Below the pieces are notes generated by a model. The model had not been told where the DNA came from. It worked only from the letters and a program-made list of their open reading frames with translations, and did not search any database. Below are positions 13,071 through 24,776 of a stretch of 64,000 nt of DNA, piece after piece. The stretch spans positions 186,001-250,000 of the forward strand of contig CAOLHI010000643.1 of assembly GCA_948474755.1 (NCBI GenBank). The letters run 5' to 3'. Both the position numbers and the translations under genes were made by a program. Source of the stretch: Ctenosaura bakeri (lineage: Eukaryota > Chordata > Lepidosauria > Squamata > Iguanidae). Numbering within the stretch: position 1 is the first letter of the stretch; every line of letters begins with the position of its first letter.

Positions 13071-13605
13071 AGTGTAATAGATAATGATGCTGTGATTGAG
13101 GAGCAACTGATTGTGTAAGGGGCTGAGCCAGTGAGTGAGCAAGTCAACCTGCAAACATCCACTTCACTGGAAGGTCAAACAGAGATCGAGTTGCCCCAGC
13201 CAGCTCATGACAGAGAGGGAACCAGCAGTGATGCTGAAGAGTTGCAGCCAGCTGTGCACATCAGCCCTCAATCACACAGAAGGCTGAAAGAGGCTGCTGA
13301 GAGGGGGGCTACTTGGGCTAGGCTGAGGAAACAATAACGAGCAGCAGCTGCTCACAGAGGCTATTTAAGTCTGCTGGCATGGCTGCTCCTTGCTTGCAGC
13401 AAATTATTAGCAAGCCCTCACAACCTTTGTGTCTCCTGCTCCCTGAAACCCTCCGGACGGATCTCTGCCTCCTGAACCTTTGGACTGCACCTTGACCTGG
13501 CTCGGCTTGTGTTTTCCTGGTGTTTGGTATACTTGGACTCCCCAAGTGTTCCTGACCTCTCTCCTCCCTTGCTGGCTGCGGCCCAGCAGGGAGAGATTCC
13601 TGACA
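13071..13605 (+). repeat. 535-bp insertion in the L2-like LINE, possibly a solo LTR
   Basis: The L2 frame reading ...THTLITS breaks at 13070 and resumes at 13606 with the LDYCNALYVGL-like stretch. The inserted DNA is GC-richer than its surroundings, has a TATA-like CTATTTAAG at 13361, and ends ...CTGACA, all compatible with a solo LTR. No clean target-site duplication was seen, so a non-LTR origin is possible. Short open frames on both strands inside it have no recognised homology. Confidence 0.5.
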
Positions 13606-14281
13606 GGTTGGACTACTGTAATGCACTCTACGTGGGGCTGCCTTTGGAAACTGTTTGAAAACTTCAGCAGGTTCAAAATGTGGCAGCAAGAATGCTGACT
13701 GGAGCCAATTACTGGGAGCACATCACTCCCTTGTTATAAGAGCTCCACTGGCTACCTGTTCGTTTCCAAGCACAATTCAAGGTGCTGGTTATGACCTATA
13801 AAGCCCTAAATGACTTAGGTCCAGGCTATTTGAAAGACCGTATCTCCTTGTATAAGCCAGCTACAACTTTAAGATCTGCTGGGGAGGGCTTTCTCTTTGT
13901 CCCACCACCATCTCAGGCTTGTCTGGTGAAAACAAGAGAGAGAGCCTTCTCAGTGGCTGCTCTCACCTTGTGGAACTCTCTTCCATAGGAGGCTAGATGT
14001 GCCCCTTCCCTGCTCTCCTTTCACCGACAGGCAAAAACCTTTCTCTTCAGACAGACTTTTCCTTTGGCTGGATAGCTTATTAATTCAAATTGTTTTCATG
14101 TTATATATCCTTTTAATGTTTTTTAGCTGTTTTAAATGTTTTTGGTGGTTTTAAGTGTTTTTAAACTGTCTAATTTTATTAGTTGTGTTTTTAACAAATA
14201 TTTATTGATGGAAGCTGCCTTGGCTCCCAATCTTGGGAGAAACACAGCCTATAAATATAATAAATAAAATTAATAAAAATA

Positions 14282-14452
14282 ATGTAATTGTCCGAGTGTT
14301 GGACTACAACCCTGGAAACTAGGGTTCAGTTTCCTGCCCAGCTATAGAAACTCACTGGGTGACCTTAGGTGTTGTCACATATACTCGTTCCCAGAAAGTC
14401 CCATGGTTGCCATAAGTCAGAAATGATTTGAAGGCACATAACAACAATTACT
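14282..14452 (+). repeat. Sauria-type SINE with BovB-like tail
   Basis: Lies immediately after the L2-like tail. The head is truncated; the body reads GAGTGTTGGACTACAACCCTG, then CTCACTGGGTGACCTT, and the 3' end is GCCATAAGTCAGAAATGATT followed by TGAAGGCACATAACAACAA. That end is the BovB-type tail shared by lizard SINEs. Confidence 0.9.
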
Positions 14453-14699
14453 TTCCCCTCTCTGAAATGGGGTATCAGTTCTATGAGGTTTGGAATGCAC
14501 TAATTGCAAATAATGGGCAGGTGGTTAATTATCTTTTATTATCACAGTAATTGAAACACAACTAAATTATGTTATTAGGAATAACTTAAATATAACTATT
14601 TAAACTGTTTTAGAGTTTCATGTAAATGTGGCCTCAGTATTTTTTGTACAAAAAGCCAGCATGTTTAATTCTGGTTTTAGAAAAAAATAAAATAACTAA

Positions 14700-14871
14700 G
14701 GCCCTTTTTGCATCGGGGTAATAAAATGGTGCAGAGCGACCTCTGAGGGAGGTCGTCTGCACCATGGAGTGGATTGGAGCTGCTCCGCATGGCGATGGAC
14801 CTACTCGGCTACTGTTAAGCTCAGTTTCAGCATGTTTCCCCCTGTTTCTCCCTCCACATGTGGAAAGGACC
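14700..14871. mobile_element. Short MITE, GGCC-TTT ends, TAA duplication
   Basis: Left end GGCCCTTTTTGCATCGG; right end CACATGTGGAAAGGACC, which is inverted relative to the left. Both sides are flanked by TAA (ctTAA-element-TAAgat pattern). The inside has a hairpin, GTGCAGAGCGACCTC against GAGGTCGTCTGCAC. A 3-bp duplication and these ends point to a PIF/Harbinger-like non-autonomous transposon; the superfamily is inferred. Confidence 0.7.
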
Positions 14872-17844
14872 TAAGATATCTTGGCCTCAGTTAGTTCCAA
14901 AGAATAAGAAAATAAAGTTTCACTTTTGAAATGTGGAATAGTGATTAGAACAACAAGTGCTTTTGAAGCTTCTGAATGCTAATTATTTTTAAAAGTAATT
15001 TTCCAACCTCTACATTTTTAGTGTGTCTTTGTGACTAAATGTTTGTTTCTGTCTCTCTCTCTCTCTTTTGCACATTCACTCTTCTCTTCTCTTTAAGTTA
15101 ATCAGACATCATGTAGTTCTGTTGATTCAATTTTTTTAAAAGGAAAGTGTATTATTTTCTTGTGGTGTAAAGAATACATCCAATGTTCTCCTCCTTGATG
15201 AGGAACACTATCTGGCTGATACAACTTTAGTGTTACAAAAATGCCCTGGAGCACTAGACATTTGACATTTTGAAACTTTTCTGAGTGGGGGTGTTGTTTT
15301 ACATTCAAAAAGTTATGCTTTTTTTCCCTCCAGAAATATGGGAAATATATTTAAAGTTGTTTGTTCTTGCATGCAACAGCAAAATTAAGATTTACATTTC
15401 TAATCTGTAAACACGGTGAAGATAACAATGATAACAGAATCAGTTGTACAGATCTTAGTGAGACAATATTTTTCTTAGAAAATGTGTATGAAAGGATTGT
15501 ATGAAAATAACAAAAAACAACAGAAACAAAATAAATGCATTTTGGCAAAAAGAACAAAAAACAAAATATAAACGTATTTTCCCATTCATCTGAAAATGCA
15601 TAAGAGGGAAAATCACAGTTATGGAATATTTTCCTCTTAGAGGCCCAATTCTGGCATCATTCTAACATCAAATAAAATATGTCTTTTTAAAGTTAATTGA
15701 TTTTACACAGATATGCACGTTTAGAGTTTTTGTTTGGAACTGTTTTAACAGTGTTTTTTTTAAAAAAAAAACACAATCTGAACTGTTTTATAGCCTTTTA
15801 GACTAACTTGCATTTTTCTATATAAATTGTTTTAATTTGGTTGAATTGGTTTTAGCTTTAGATATAGGGTGTGATGTAGATATTTTAATAAAACAAATTA
15901 TGAATAAAATTGTGGAGGAAGTATTTAGTTTTAGATGGGACTTGTAATGTACACCCATCATTAATTCATTATGCCTGATCAGTTTGGGGATATGCTTTTG
16001 ACACAATATTTTGGCTACAGCTTAGAATAGCTTTAAGAATGTTTAATTCAAGGAAGGTATTTCTATCATCTGCTATAATAGTTAAAATAGATTCCTATGT
16101 TCAGAGGCTGGGAACACATAATATGGAGCTGGCTTAATGATTTGTTTTTAAACTTTGCAGAAGCATCTGACTATTTTTGCTTGAAAATAGGACTGCTTGT
16201 ATCTTTGTTCTGGTCCAGGGAGAAAGTCCTTGTGTTCTTAAATTGTTTTATATCTGTATGTGACATTGATATTTAGGTTTATGTTTGCTTTGTGTGTGAT
16301 TCTCTAATTGAAAACATTGAATTGGCAACTGTATCTGCAGTGCTGGTGTAATATCAAGATCTGAGCCTATGGATCAGTGGTTTAGCAGAATGTAATGGGA
16401 CTGAATTTAAAAATATGTGCAGAAACTAAGATTATGAAGTGCAAGGCATAGTGGTCAGGCAAATGCTAAACAATGTGCCAAGAATGAGAAAGCTTTATGG
16501 GCTGTGAGAAGAATGAGCCAAGGTCTAGGAGAGCAGTTTGGTATTATTTATATCACATTGCTGCCAAGTGGCCCCAGCTTGATTCAAAGCACTTCAGGGT
16601 TAGATGTTGTACAAATATGACTCATGCTGGCATTTTATTTTCCTGTGTATGAATAGATCCCCCCTCCGCATACCTATAATATGCCACCAATGCCAGAAGT
16701 GTTCTGGATCAGCATGGGAGATTTTTATCATTGAAAAGAATAAAATAAGTAGACATGAACAACTTCAAAGAGTTTGCAGCATAATTTCAGAATACTTCCA
16801 GTCGAAAATCCCAGAGAAGGCAAAAAAATAGAGATCCCTGATTTTGAAAAATGCTTGCCTGTTCCCTCAATTCTGCACATTTATTTACTCAGGAAGAAGG
16901 AATGACACAAACAACATTAAACACTGCTTATATTGCAGTACTCCTTGGAAAAGCTACATTTCCAAGAGTCATGAGGGCTTTCGTCCTGGCACATGGCTTC
17001 ATAGCAGGTATTTGTGTTAAATAGGACACCAGAGGCTCTTGGTTTGATCTAGCAGGTTGACTTCTACAGATATGAGATGCTAGAAAGACATGGGGAAACA
17101 CTTTTGTCTTCCATCCCCATATGAGTGGAATGGTGCCAACTGTTCCAGCTGCTTGCCCAACCATAACAAGTTTTGAAAGGAAAGAAGAACTGGAGATTGT
17201 TCCACAGTTTGAGGCAGCCTGAGGGGTGGGGGTTCAGAGGAAACTAAACTATCAGGGTTTCTCAAATCAGAGGAGAAAGTAGTCTCTCTTACACTCACCT
17301 CTTCCCTTTGGAGTCAAGAGTTATGGCATGCTACTTGACTCTGTGAGCTTCCCCAACATTTTTTCTCGTTGTTATCTACTTGATAACAAAAGAGAAGCTA
17401 TGGAAAGTAATGATTTATGCCCCACACTGCTGTGAATATAAGACATTCCATTACTGTAGAGTGAAATTGACTCTTACTTAATTCCTTGTCTATTTCATTT
17501 GTTATAAATAACAAACTTTCTTGAAATCTTTTCCTTATCACTGCTGCTCTTTAAAAATATATAAAGGATGGATGGTTTTTTGTTTTGTTTTTTAATTACA
17601 TAATTATAGACAAAGTAGACATGAGAGCCTCCTTACCTTCTGTTTTCACAAATTGATGGAGAGTGATTAGACAAAAATTGTGGGGAAATATAGGGACTTC
17701 TGAGTATGATTATGGTTTCTCTGCACACCCTTCCTAAGCTTGAACAGCCCTTCAACTTGGTGCCTTCAAGATGCTTGGATTTTAATGACATGGCCCCATC
17801 CAATTAGGAGGCCAAATTGGAGAAGACTGTGCCAAATTGGAGAA
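14872..17844. other. Intronic DNA, nothing recognised
   Basis: AT-rich, with a short CT-repeat at about 15052-15066 and several T/A junction tracts (for example near 15755-15773). No repeat family or gene identified. Confidence 0.5.
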
Positions 17845-17948
17845 GACAACAGAACCAGACGAAGACAGTATAGCTAGAGTGGCTCTCTTCAACGTGTTTT
17901 AACTAACATTTAAGTAGGGCTTAGATTGTCAAGTAATCCCTATTTAAA
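17845..17948 (+). repeat. Copy 1 of an exact 104-bp direct repeat
   Basis: The 104 bases starting GACAACAGAACCAGACGAAG and ending AATCCCTATTTAAA recur without a mismatch at 18637-18740. Just upstream, 17811-17830 and 17831-17847 form a near-perfect 20-bp tandem (GCCAAATTGGAGAAGAC core), which suggests a complex local duplication. The sequence matches no family I know. Confidence 0.97.
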
Positions 17949-18636
17949 GTGTATAAAATTGTGAAATTGAAATGGAAAGCCTCCTTTGGTCCACATCTAC
18001 AGTGAAAGTCTCTCAGTCTAATTTCTTTTGAATTTCTTAGGCCTAAACTCAGTTGCTAACTCCTGCTAGTATAGACTCATTGAAACAGTTGCTGAATCCT
18101 AAATATTCACTTACGTAAATCCAATTGACTGAATCAATCCACACTCATTGGAACTAGCAACTGGATTTAAACCTCCAACTATTGCTAGAATCTTGTTCTA
18201 TCATTTTGCAGATGTACACAGACACATTTTAGTCAATACAAAAATATGTATTAAAAGTACATCAACAGTATGTTATGCACACAAATTTCTGTGTAGAAAA
18301 AGAACAGCATCACAACTTGATAGAGATAAGTGACAGAACAAGATTTTAGCAAAAATCTGAAGTTTAAATCCAATATAAATTGTATATATTTTAAACTGCT
18401 CAAGTGGTCTTATATTCATATTTTTTTCTTCAAAACCCTGAATTATTACATCTATAATAATTTATGTTACCCTTCTTTGAATGGATGGTGACTTTCTACA
18501 TCCATAGAATCTCCTCCAAACATGGAAACTCTCCACTACAGTTGGAATCATAGAAATTCAAAGTTCCAAATCATGTGGAAAGCCTTTGAAAATAGCAGAT
18601 CTTCTTGTATCTCCAAATCACTCTCCACATACACAG

Positions 18637-18740
18637 GACAACAGAACCAGACGAAGACAGTATAGCTAGAGTGGCTCTCTTCAACGTGTTTTAACTAACA
18701 TTTAAGTAGGGCTTAGATTGTCAAGTAATCCCTATTTAAA
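18637..18740 (+). repeat. Copy 2 of an exact 104-bp direct repeat
   Basis: Identical to 17845-17948 and in the same orientation; the intervening 688 bases are unique. Identity implies a recent event or an assembly error. Confidence 0.97.
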
Positions 18741-20007
18741 ATCTAGATTGGAAATCATTTTGAATATACTGCATCAAATGGATTGAGGAAAGGGTTCTTC
18801 ACTCCTCTTATCACCTTGCCACTTCACTCTGTAACTTTTTATTAACTGTGCACTTTACATTCATTACCACTGTTCACTTTGACGACACATGTTTTGCTTC
18901 TTCTACTCCTTATCCACATGAAGAGAGAGTGAGTGAACAAATGAAAGCAGCTACTCTTGTGGACACTGGTTGAGGATATACCTCCTTCACTTCCTGTCCT
19001 ACATGGAAGGAGGAATAGAGCTGCCACTCTTAGGTGGTATCTGGAAGTCCTGGCTAAACATTTACCTAGGAACTCAGTTGGCATCTGCAATGTTGACTGA
19101 AAGTATCTTGCTCTTTCCATCCACTCTCTGTATATACTGTTGCCAGGGAGATCAGAAGGAATAATATTGCCTTCAGAAGACTATGAAACCTAAGAGTGAA
19201 CCATTTATAATGTAATTCTTCTGCCCTCTTGCTATGCAATAGTGTTTGACAATAGTAGCTGTTCTGCACATGAATGACACAATTAAAATAATGGACAGAA
19301 TGATGCCAACCAGACAACCTGATGAAAGTTATTCAATATTATAATGCTGGTTCAGATTTGGACACCAGCAGTGACCTTTTATATGAATTAATGTATCATG
19401 CTTCTTCTTATTTTAGTGGAAAACTGCATGTTTTAGTTGACATGATCACATGTATTTTTGTTACAATAATTTGTTCTAAACTTGATTTAAAATATTTTTT
19501 ATTCTGTCAAAGAAAGAATATGAGAGAAGGAATGTTTAAATAAATGTAAGCTGAACAATCTATATTCAGTGGAGAATATAATGCCTATCAGGATATGGAT
19601 TTTTCTTCATGGTAATGGGGAAAAAATGACTGTATTAAAGTAACAATTGATTTATAGTGGCAACAGGTAATCTCTTGTTTCTGTGAATTGCCAGACTACC
19701 TATTGAAACAGCAAATCTACTGCAGTGGAGCTGTTTATTGGGGAATGCAGTCAATTGCTGTCATGTACTCTAAAAAGACTCTTTTGTTCTGAGGCCTCTT
19801 TTCAAAATACATATTTGAGACAACCAAATGAGAGGAAAAGAAAGTGAGAACAAGACATACTTGAGTTTCAAAATAGCAGTGTTTCTAGCAAAAGAAAAAA
19901 GAAGTTAAGAGTCAGGAAACACAGTCAAATTAATTTACAACACAAACAGCTCTTTAGAAATAGAGCAAAGAACTCAACAGTTAATACAACATCAGTTACA
20001 TTGTTCT
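18741..20007. other. Intronic DNA, nothing recognised
   Basis: No repeat family or coding signal identified; overlapping short open frames at 18842-19317 show no resemblance to known proteins. Confidence 0.5.
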
Positions 20008-20340
20008 TGTTATTTGACATCAAGTTTATCTTGACTTGTGGTGACCCTATGAACCTTATGGTGACTCCAAGATCCCCAGTGATCAGTTGTACTGCTAGGT
20101 CTTCCAAACTCAAGGCCATGGCAATCTTGATTAAGCCAATCCACCTGTTGTGTGGTCCCTATTCCTGTTGTTGTCTACTTTACCCAGAATTATACTTTCT
20201 GGTGAGTCATCTTGTGATATGTTCAAACTACATCAATCTTAATAATCTTCATTTCTAGTGAGACTTCAGGCTTGATTTGTTCTGAGAATCATTCATTTGT
20301 CTCTTTAGCAGTCCATGGTATTCAAAGATCACTTTTACAG
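20008..20340 (-). repeat. BovB LINE 3' fragment
   Basis: On the minus strand this is the 3' part of BovB. On the plus strand it reads TTGACTTGTGGTGACCCTAT, then GCCATGGCAATCTTGATTAA and ACTTCAGGCTTGATTTGTTC, all familiar from reverse-oriented reptile BovB ends. It is cut at 20340 by the MITE that follows. Confidence 0.8.
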
Positions 20341-20342
20341 GC

Positions 20343-20809
20343 CAGTTGGCCCTCCACAGTTGTAGGTTTGATTTTCATCAATATGATTATTTGTGAGTTT
20401 CTTCAACTCCTATCCTTCCACCTCAGGCACTTCTTTTAAGGGAGAACCTTCCATCTTGGTGGGCCTGATCAGGGCATACAATCCTTTAAAAACACACATC
20501 TGGTTCTTCTCCTCCTCCAGCAGCTGCTGCCTAGCCAGCTCACAGTCCGATTTCTCAGCACAAACCCTCTCCCAATACCTTCTCACACACCCAAAGAAGG
20601 AGATAAGCAAGACAGAGGATGTATAGGACCTCCATGCAGATCCATCCTTTTTCTCTCTCCTTGACCTTGTTTGTACTGTGTGTGCCCACTGTCTCTGCCA
20701 TGCCTTGACCGCCTTCCCACAGACACACACATTTATTTGATATTTGCAATTTTTCTACTTTTGTGAGGGTCCTGCACACCTAACATTAATAAATGTGGAG
20801 GGCCAACTG
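20343..20809 (+). mobile_element. TA-type MITE, family with CAGTTGGCCCTCCACA ends
   Basis: Left end CAGTTGGCCCTCCACAGTTG; right end AATGTGGAGGGCCAACTG followed by TA. The two ends are inverted. These ends resemble pogo/Tigger-type Tc1/mariner non-autonomous elements (inference from ends and TA target). Relatives are at 24480-24776, 28084-28395 and 43756-44657. Open frames inside are not conserved between copies. Confidence 0.75.
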
Positions 20810-20909
20810 TACTACATTTAAATTGAATTTATTTTCTTCCAAACAACTTTCTTCACTGTTAAGCTTTCAGCATGCAACTTTTTAATATATGGTCAATATT
20901 TTAATGTGA

Positions 20910-21095
20910 AGCCAACACAGTGTAGTGTCTGAGTGTTGGACTATGATCCTGGAGACCAGGGTTTGATTCCCTGCTCAGCTGTGTGAACCCACTAGGCGAC
21001 CTTGGCTGTGTCACACACTCTCAGCCCCGGAAAGTTCTGTGACACCTTAAAGTCACAATAAGTAGAAACTACTTGATAGCACAAAGCAACAACAA
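20910..21095 (+). repeat. Sauria-type SINE with BovB-like tail
   Basis: Head GAAGCCAACACAGTGTAGTG, B-box region GGTTTGATTCC, body CCACTAGGCGACCTTGG. The tail is a decayed form of the ATAAGTxxxAAACGACTTGA pattern ending in CAACAACAACA. Complete but mutated. Confidence 0.9.
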
Positions 21096-21121
21096 CATTT
21101 TAATATCATCCCTGAACTGGA

Positions 21122-21222
21122 AAGACCTGAGTAGGGCTGTTGACAATAGAATGATTTGGAAATCTCTCATTCATATGGTTACCATAAGTCAAAATCAACT
21201 TGATTGCAGTTAATAGCAACTA
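21122..21222 (+). repeat. BovB 3' terminal fragment
   Basis: The stretch GGTTACCATAAGTCAAAATC followed by AACTTGATTGCAGTTAATAG is the terminal BovB segment, also seen at 6690-6730 and 48520-48560. Only about 100 bases are retained. Confidence 0.65.
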
Positions 21223-21982
21223 TTTTGATACAACTATTAATAGCATAAGTAGAATGTCAAGTATATTCTGACAAAAAAGTTTTTTGAGGGGGAAGAAGAT
21301 GCTACATTTTTCACTGTATATCCACTTCATTTCAATCATTATTTTCAGTTGTTTGCAGGCTTCCACTTAAACTTTCTGCTTGCCAGATCTAAGCCAATCT
21401 ACCTTCCCTTCTGTAGCATGTGTGATAGGAGCACTATCATGACAAACAGGAGAGGCCTACTTCCATTACCGGGTAAAACATTATTTATTATTACTAACAT
21501 CAGAAGCAAAGTAGGCTCTGAATTTCCACACTCGATGAGGAAACAGACTTAGCTATCATCATTTTTCACACTTCTCCATATATTACAATGCCATTCCTGG
21601 TAATTTATCAAAATATGTAGATTTAATGAGAACTATGTTAAAATATTTTTGAGAATAAATGCACATTTAAATATGTATTTTTGAGAGCAAATACATATTT
21701 CAGTATACATTAAAATAAACAATAAGATACATACTTTGAGAAGTTTTTTAAAATGCAGATTAGTGCAAAACAGAATATAATTGTAAGTAAAACATTAGCA
21801 AGTAACACAAGGAGAAAATAGATTATTTTTGCTCTTTCCTAGCTATTTCACTACACAGTAGTACAGACGTTTGCATCCATTTCTGTATAAGTTTGGTTAA
21901 GTATCTTAAATCTTTTCTAATCCAGTCACATTTATGATTGAGTATTGAACTAGAAATTCTAAACAAACACTAGAAATGTATA

Positions 21983-22364
21983 CAGTCATCCCTCCACATT
22001 CACTAGGGTTAGGAGCACAGGAACCCCCATGAAAGTGAAAAAAACATGAATAACTTTAGGCACTCCCAAACCATATTTAACACACAAAAAAGTATGACCC
22101 ACTGTGGATTCAACCCACTGTGGATTCCTTTGAGGCATCAAGATTCTTTCTCAAGGCAGAAGTGGCTGGCTGGTGGGGCTTACTGCCACCTCCGCTACTG
22201 CCCCACATCATTTTTAAGAGGGACTTAGTAGTGCAGTTTCTCAGTCTCACGAGGCTTGCAGTCTCTGTTAAAAATGGCATAGGGATGCAGCAGAAGTGAC
22301 AGCAAATAATCTGTGAATAATTAAATCCACAAAAGTGAAATCCACAAATGTGGAGAGCTTACTG
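21983..22364 (+). mobile_element. TA-type MITE, family with CAGTxxxCCCTCCACATTC ends (382 bp)
   Basis: The element starts CAGTCATCCCTCCACATT and ends AATGTGGAGAGCTTACTG, flanked by TA on both sides (21981-21982 and 22365-22366). After the TIR it has GGTTAGGAGCACAGGAACCC and near the right end TCCACAAAAGTGAAATCC. Sister copies lie at 36434, 38423 (opposite orientation) and 54453. The shared 'MNN..PSQTIF' frames in these copies come from the repeat, not from a gene. Tigger/pogo-like by ends; no transposase is present. Confidence 0.85.
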
Positions 22365-24479
22365 TATTTGCATCCAGTACATTTTTCATTTATAAGTAGT
22401 GGTGTTTATTTGTTCTGAATTCCAACAGAGTATCAACATTCTTTCTGTGCAATGTAACATTTCTTTTGATTTTTTTTTAATATTCAGATATAAACTTCAT
22501 TCAAATTTATAGCTTTCATTTGACTTCTTAATTTAATTTAAGCCACCCACCCCAATAAGCGGGGAGTTTAAAAAAAAAGATCAAAAATGTTTGTTGAAGG
22601 ATAAAATATTAGAAATCACGTCAAGAGACTTTACTCCCCCCGCTTTATCCTGTATTGATACTGATCTTGATCACATGCTTAGTACTTCCATTGAAAAGAT
22701 GTAGGAAATCATGGCAAGTGTGGTATATTTGGGAAACATCACCTCTTTCTGGAACTATGCTATTTATCACTGGGAAAATGTATTTTCTCCATTGCTATTT
22801 CAATTGACTAATATGTGGTTGTTATTATTATGTACATGTGGAAATGCACATCTGAGGCTAAGGTCTTTTGTGAGCTTGCTCTAAGTCTGCTTTGCTATTT
22901 CTGAAGAATACATTTACTCCCTCATTTTCGCTAGAAAGAATATAGATAAATGCATTTTTGAAAGAAAAATTCTCAGTTGGAATATACTAACTAGCATTCA
23001 TGGCTAGGAGCCATGATTTAGGAAGAACACTATGTTGAAAATGCTGTTTTCTCTTCTCTCTCTCTGACACAACTTGATAAATATGGAAAAATCTAGAAGT
23101 AGGGAAATGGGTAGAGAAGAGCTTGGGACTCAGTGTTTCTAAGCTTTGTATAATCCTTGACAAAATCCTAGCATTTCATAGAGATCCTCCAAAAATTATC
23201 ACAAAGATTCAGCCTATTCCAGCTTGAGAAGGATACATTTCAGCTACTTCAACTCAGAGCTCAGTGTTAATGTCTGCTTATGCATTAAGGTTTGACTTTT
23301 GCTCACACTGTACAGAAATGGAAGGATAGACCAGTACTTTGCCCATTGTTCTCATGGTTTGAGTTTTGAACCCATCATCTCCAAATCTATTTCTCCAAGA
23401 ATCTCTGTGAGACATAATGCAGTCGATTTTAAACAGTGTAAATTTCTTTTATATAGGCCAATCCAAAGTATGCTTGATTTGGAAGAATCCAGACCAGTAC
23501 TTCCTAAGCTGCATGAGCTAGGACCATAGTTTGAAAGGAATGTCAATGAGCACATCACTTTTAATAAATAAATAAATAAGCAAACAAACAAATAAATTAG
23601 TAAATAAACAAAATATCTACTTGATTTTCTCTGGCCTTGCATCCTTCCATTTAGAGTCCTCTGGGACAAGTCCCATGTGACAGAATCATTTGATTTCTCC
23701 CAATAGATCAGAATTATCACTGTCTGACAGCCTGCAGAAATAGAAGGAACAGAAGAGGTTTCTCTGCAGCCTGAGTTTCTCTTCAGTGTAAATGAAACTG
23801 GCACTACTGAAACCTCTAAAATGTGTATGATTTAAGTATGGGTCTAAGTTCAGTTCAGAAAAAAGAGTATCCTTCTGTTATCTAATTACAGATTTCAGTA
23901 CTTCCTCCTGATCTATTCCTTCCATAGCAGAGGTCTGAAAAGCCATATAGAAAAAAAAACCATAATAATTTCCTTGCTTGACCAATATCAGCATCAAGGA
24001 CCTGTTATTCAGGCTGCAGCTGAAGAGACTGAGAGAACACCCTGTTAGCAAGAACATTGCTAACACCGACTGAGAGGGGTATAACACTTTGTTAGCTCAA
24101 AACATTGACTCAGAGCCGTTGGAAGAAACATTAGTTGCAGGAATGGGGTTGAGGCTAGGGAGGAAACAGTAAATATGTACTATGGAGATCAGACCACAGA
24201 ATTGTAGAGCAGATCATGGAGAAAAGAAGATGGGATGTACTAAATGGAGATGAGATTGTGCTGAGAAATGCTGGCTTGAAAATTCAGGTAGAGAAGAGAA
24301 AGAAAGGGAACAGAGATAGGGAAAAAGAAGAGGAAGAAGGGTGCTGAATTCCCTGTTTTCACATTCTCAGCATGTAGAAGACTGAGTGTCCAAGTTGGCT
24401 GTATACTTGTTACAGACAGCCATACCAGAGACTTTTAAGATTATCTGTCAGAAGACCTATCTGTATCTAAAGAGAATCC
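22365..24479. other. Intronic DNA with a (TAAA/CAAA)n tract
   Basis: Unique-looking sequence. Tetranucleotide TAAA/CAAA repeats at about 23563-23612 make a 150-codon minus-strand frame (23352-23804) look hydrophobic; it is not judged a gene. Confidence 0.5.
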
Positions 24480-24776
24480 TTGTCTCATGCTTTAAGGCCT
24501 TACCTGTCTCTGCTCCTCCTCCTCTTATACTTGCCACTGTCTGTCCAGCTAAAGATCAGCAAGAGAGAGGAAGTATAGGAGCACCATGCCAACCTATGCC
24601 TTTTCCTCTACTTTCCCTGACCTGGTTTGGATCCTGGGTACACAGTCTCTCCACCATGCCTTGGCCCTGTTTCCACAGATGCAGACACACACACACACAT
24701 TTTGATATTTGCAGTTTTTTTCATGTTTCATGTTTTTCATGCACCTCTAACCCTAACAAATCTGGAGGGCCAACTA
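24480..24776 (+). mobile_element. Right part of a TA-type MITE (CAGTTGGCC family)
   Basis: The region around 24500-24700 and the right end TCTGGAGGGCCAACT match the element at 20343-20809 (same order: Ser/Leu-like CTCCTCC stretch, ACACACACA, TTTGATATTTGCA, then the end). The left TIR is missing, so the left limit is approximate. Confidence 0.65.

Larger units (their letters stand above)
11742..14278 (+). repeat. L2-like LINE, reverse transcriptase to 3' tail, with two foreign segments
   Basis: A lizard L2-like element. Recognised pieces in order are a segment like DKFARHFADKIAQI at about 11960, FQSGFRSGYGTETAL at about 12346, LLDLSAAFDT at about 12450 and TQKVVLGDSC near 12570. NKLKLNPDKAEVLL follows at about 12790, LPLKSQARSLGVLLDSTLSLDAQIS near 12890, and MTYKALNDLGPGYLKD near 13790. 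A T-rich 3' UTR ends in an AATAAAA-type tail at about 14260-14278. The frame shifts repeatedly and stops interrupt it. The catalytic-box region between VVLGDSC and NKLKLNPDK is missing, replaced by the segment at 12609-12765. A second insertion splits the element at 13071-13605. Inactive. Confidence 0.85.

Noticed and set aside
23352..23804. 150-codon minus-strand frame with a hydrophobic stretch
   Set aside because: The hydrophobic run is a translated TAAA/CAAA microsatellite; nothing else resembles a protein family.
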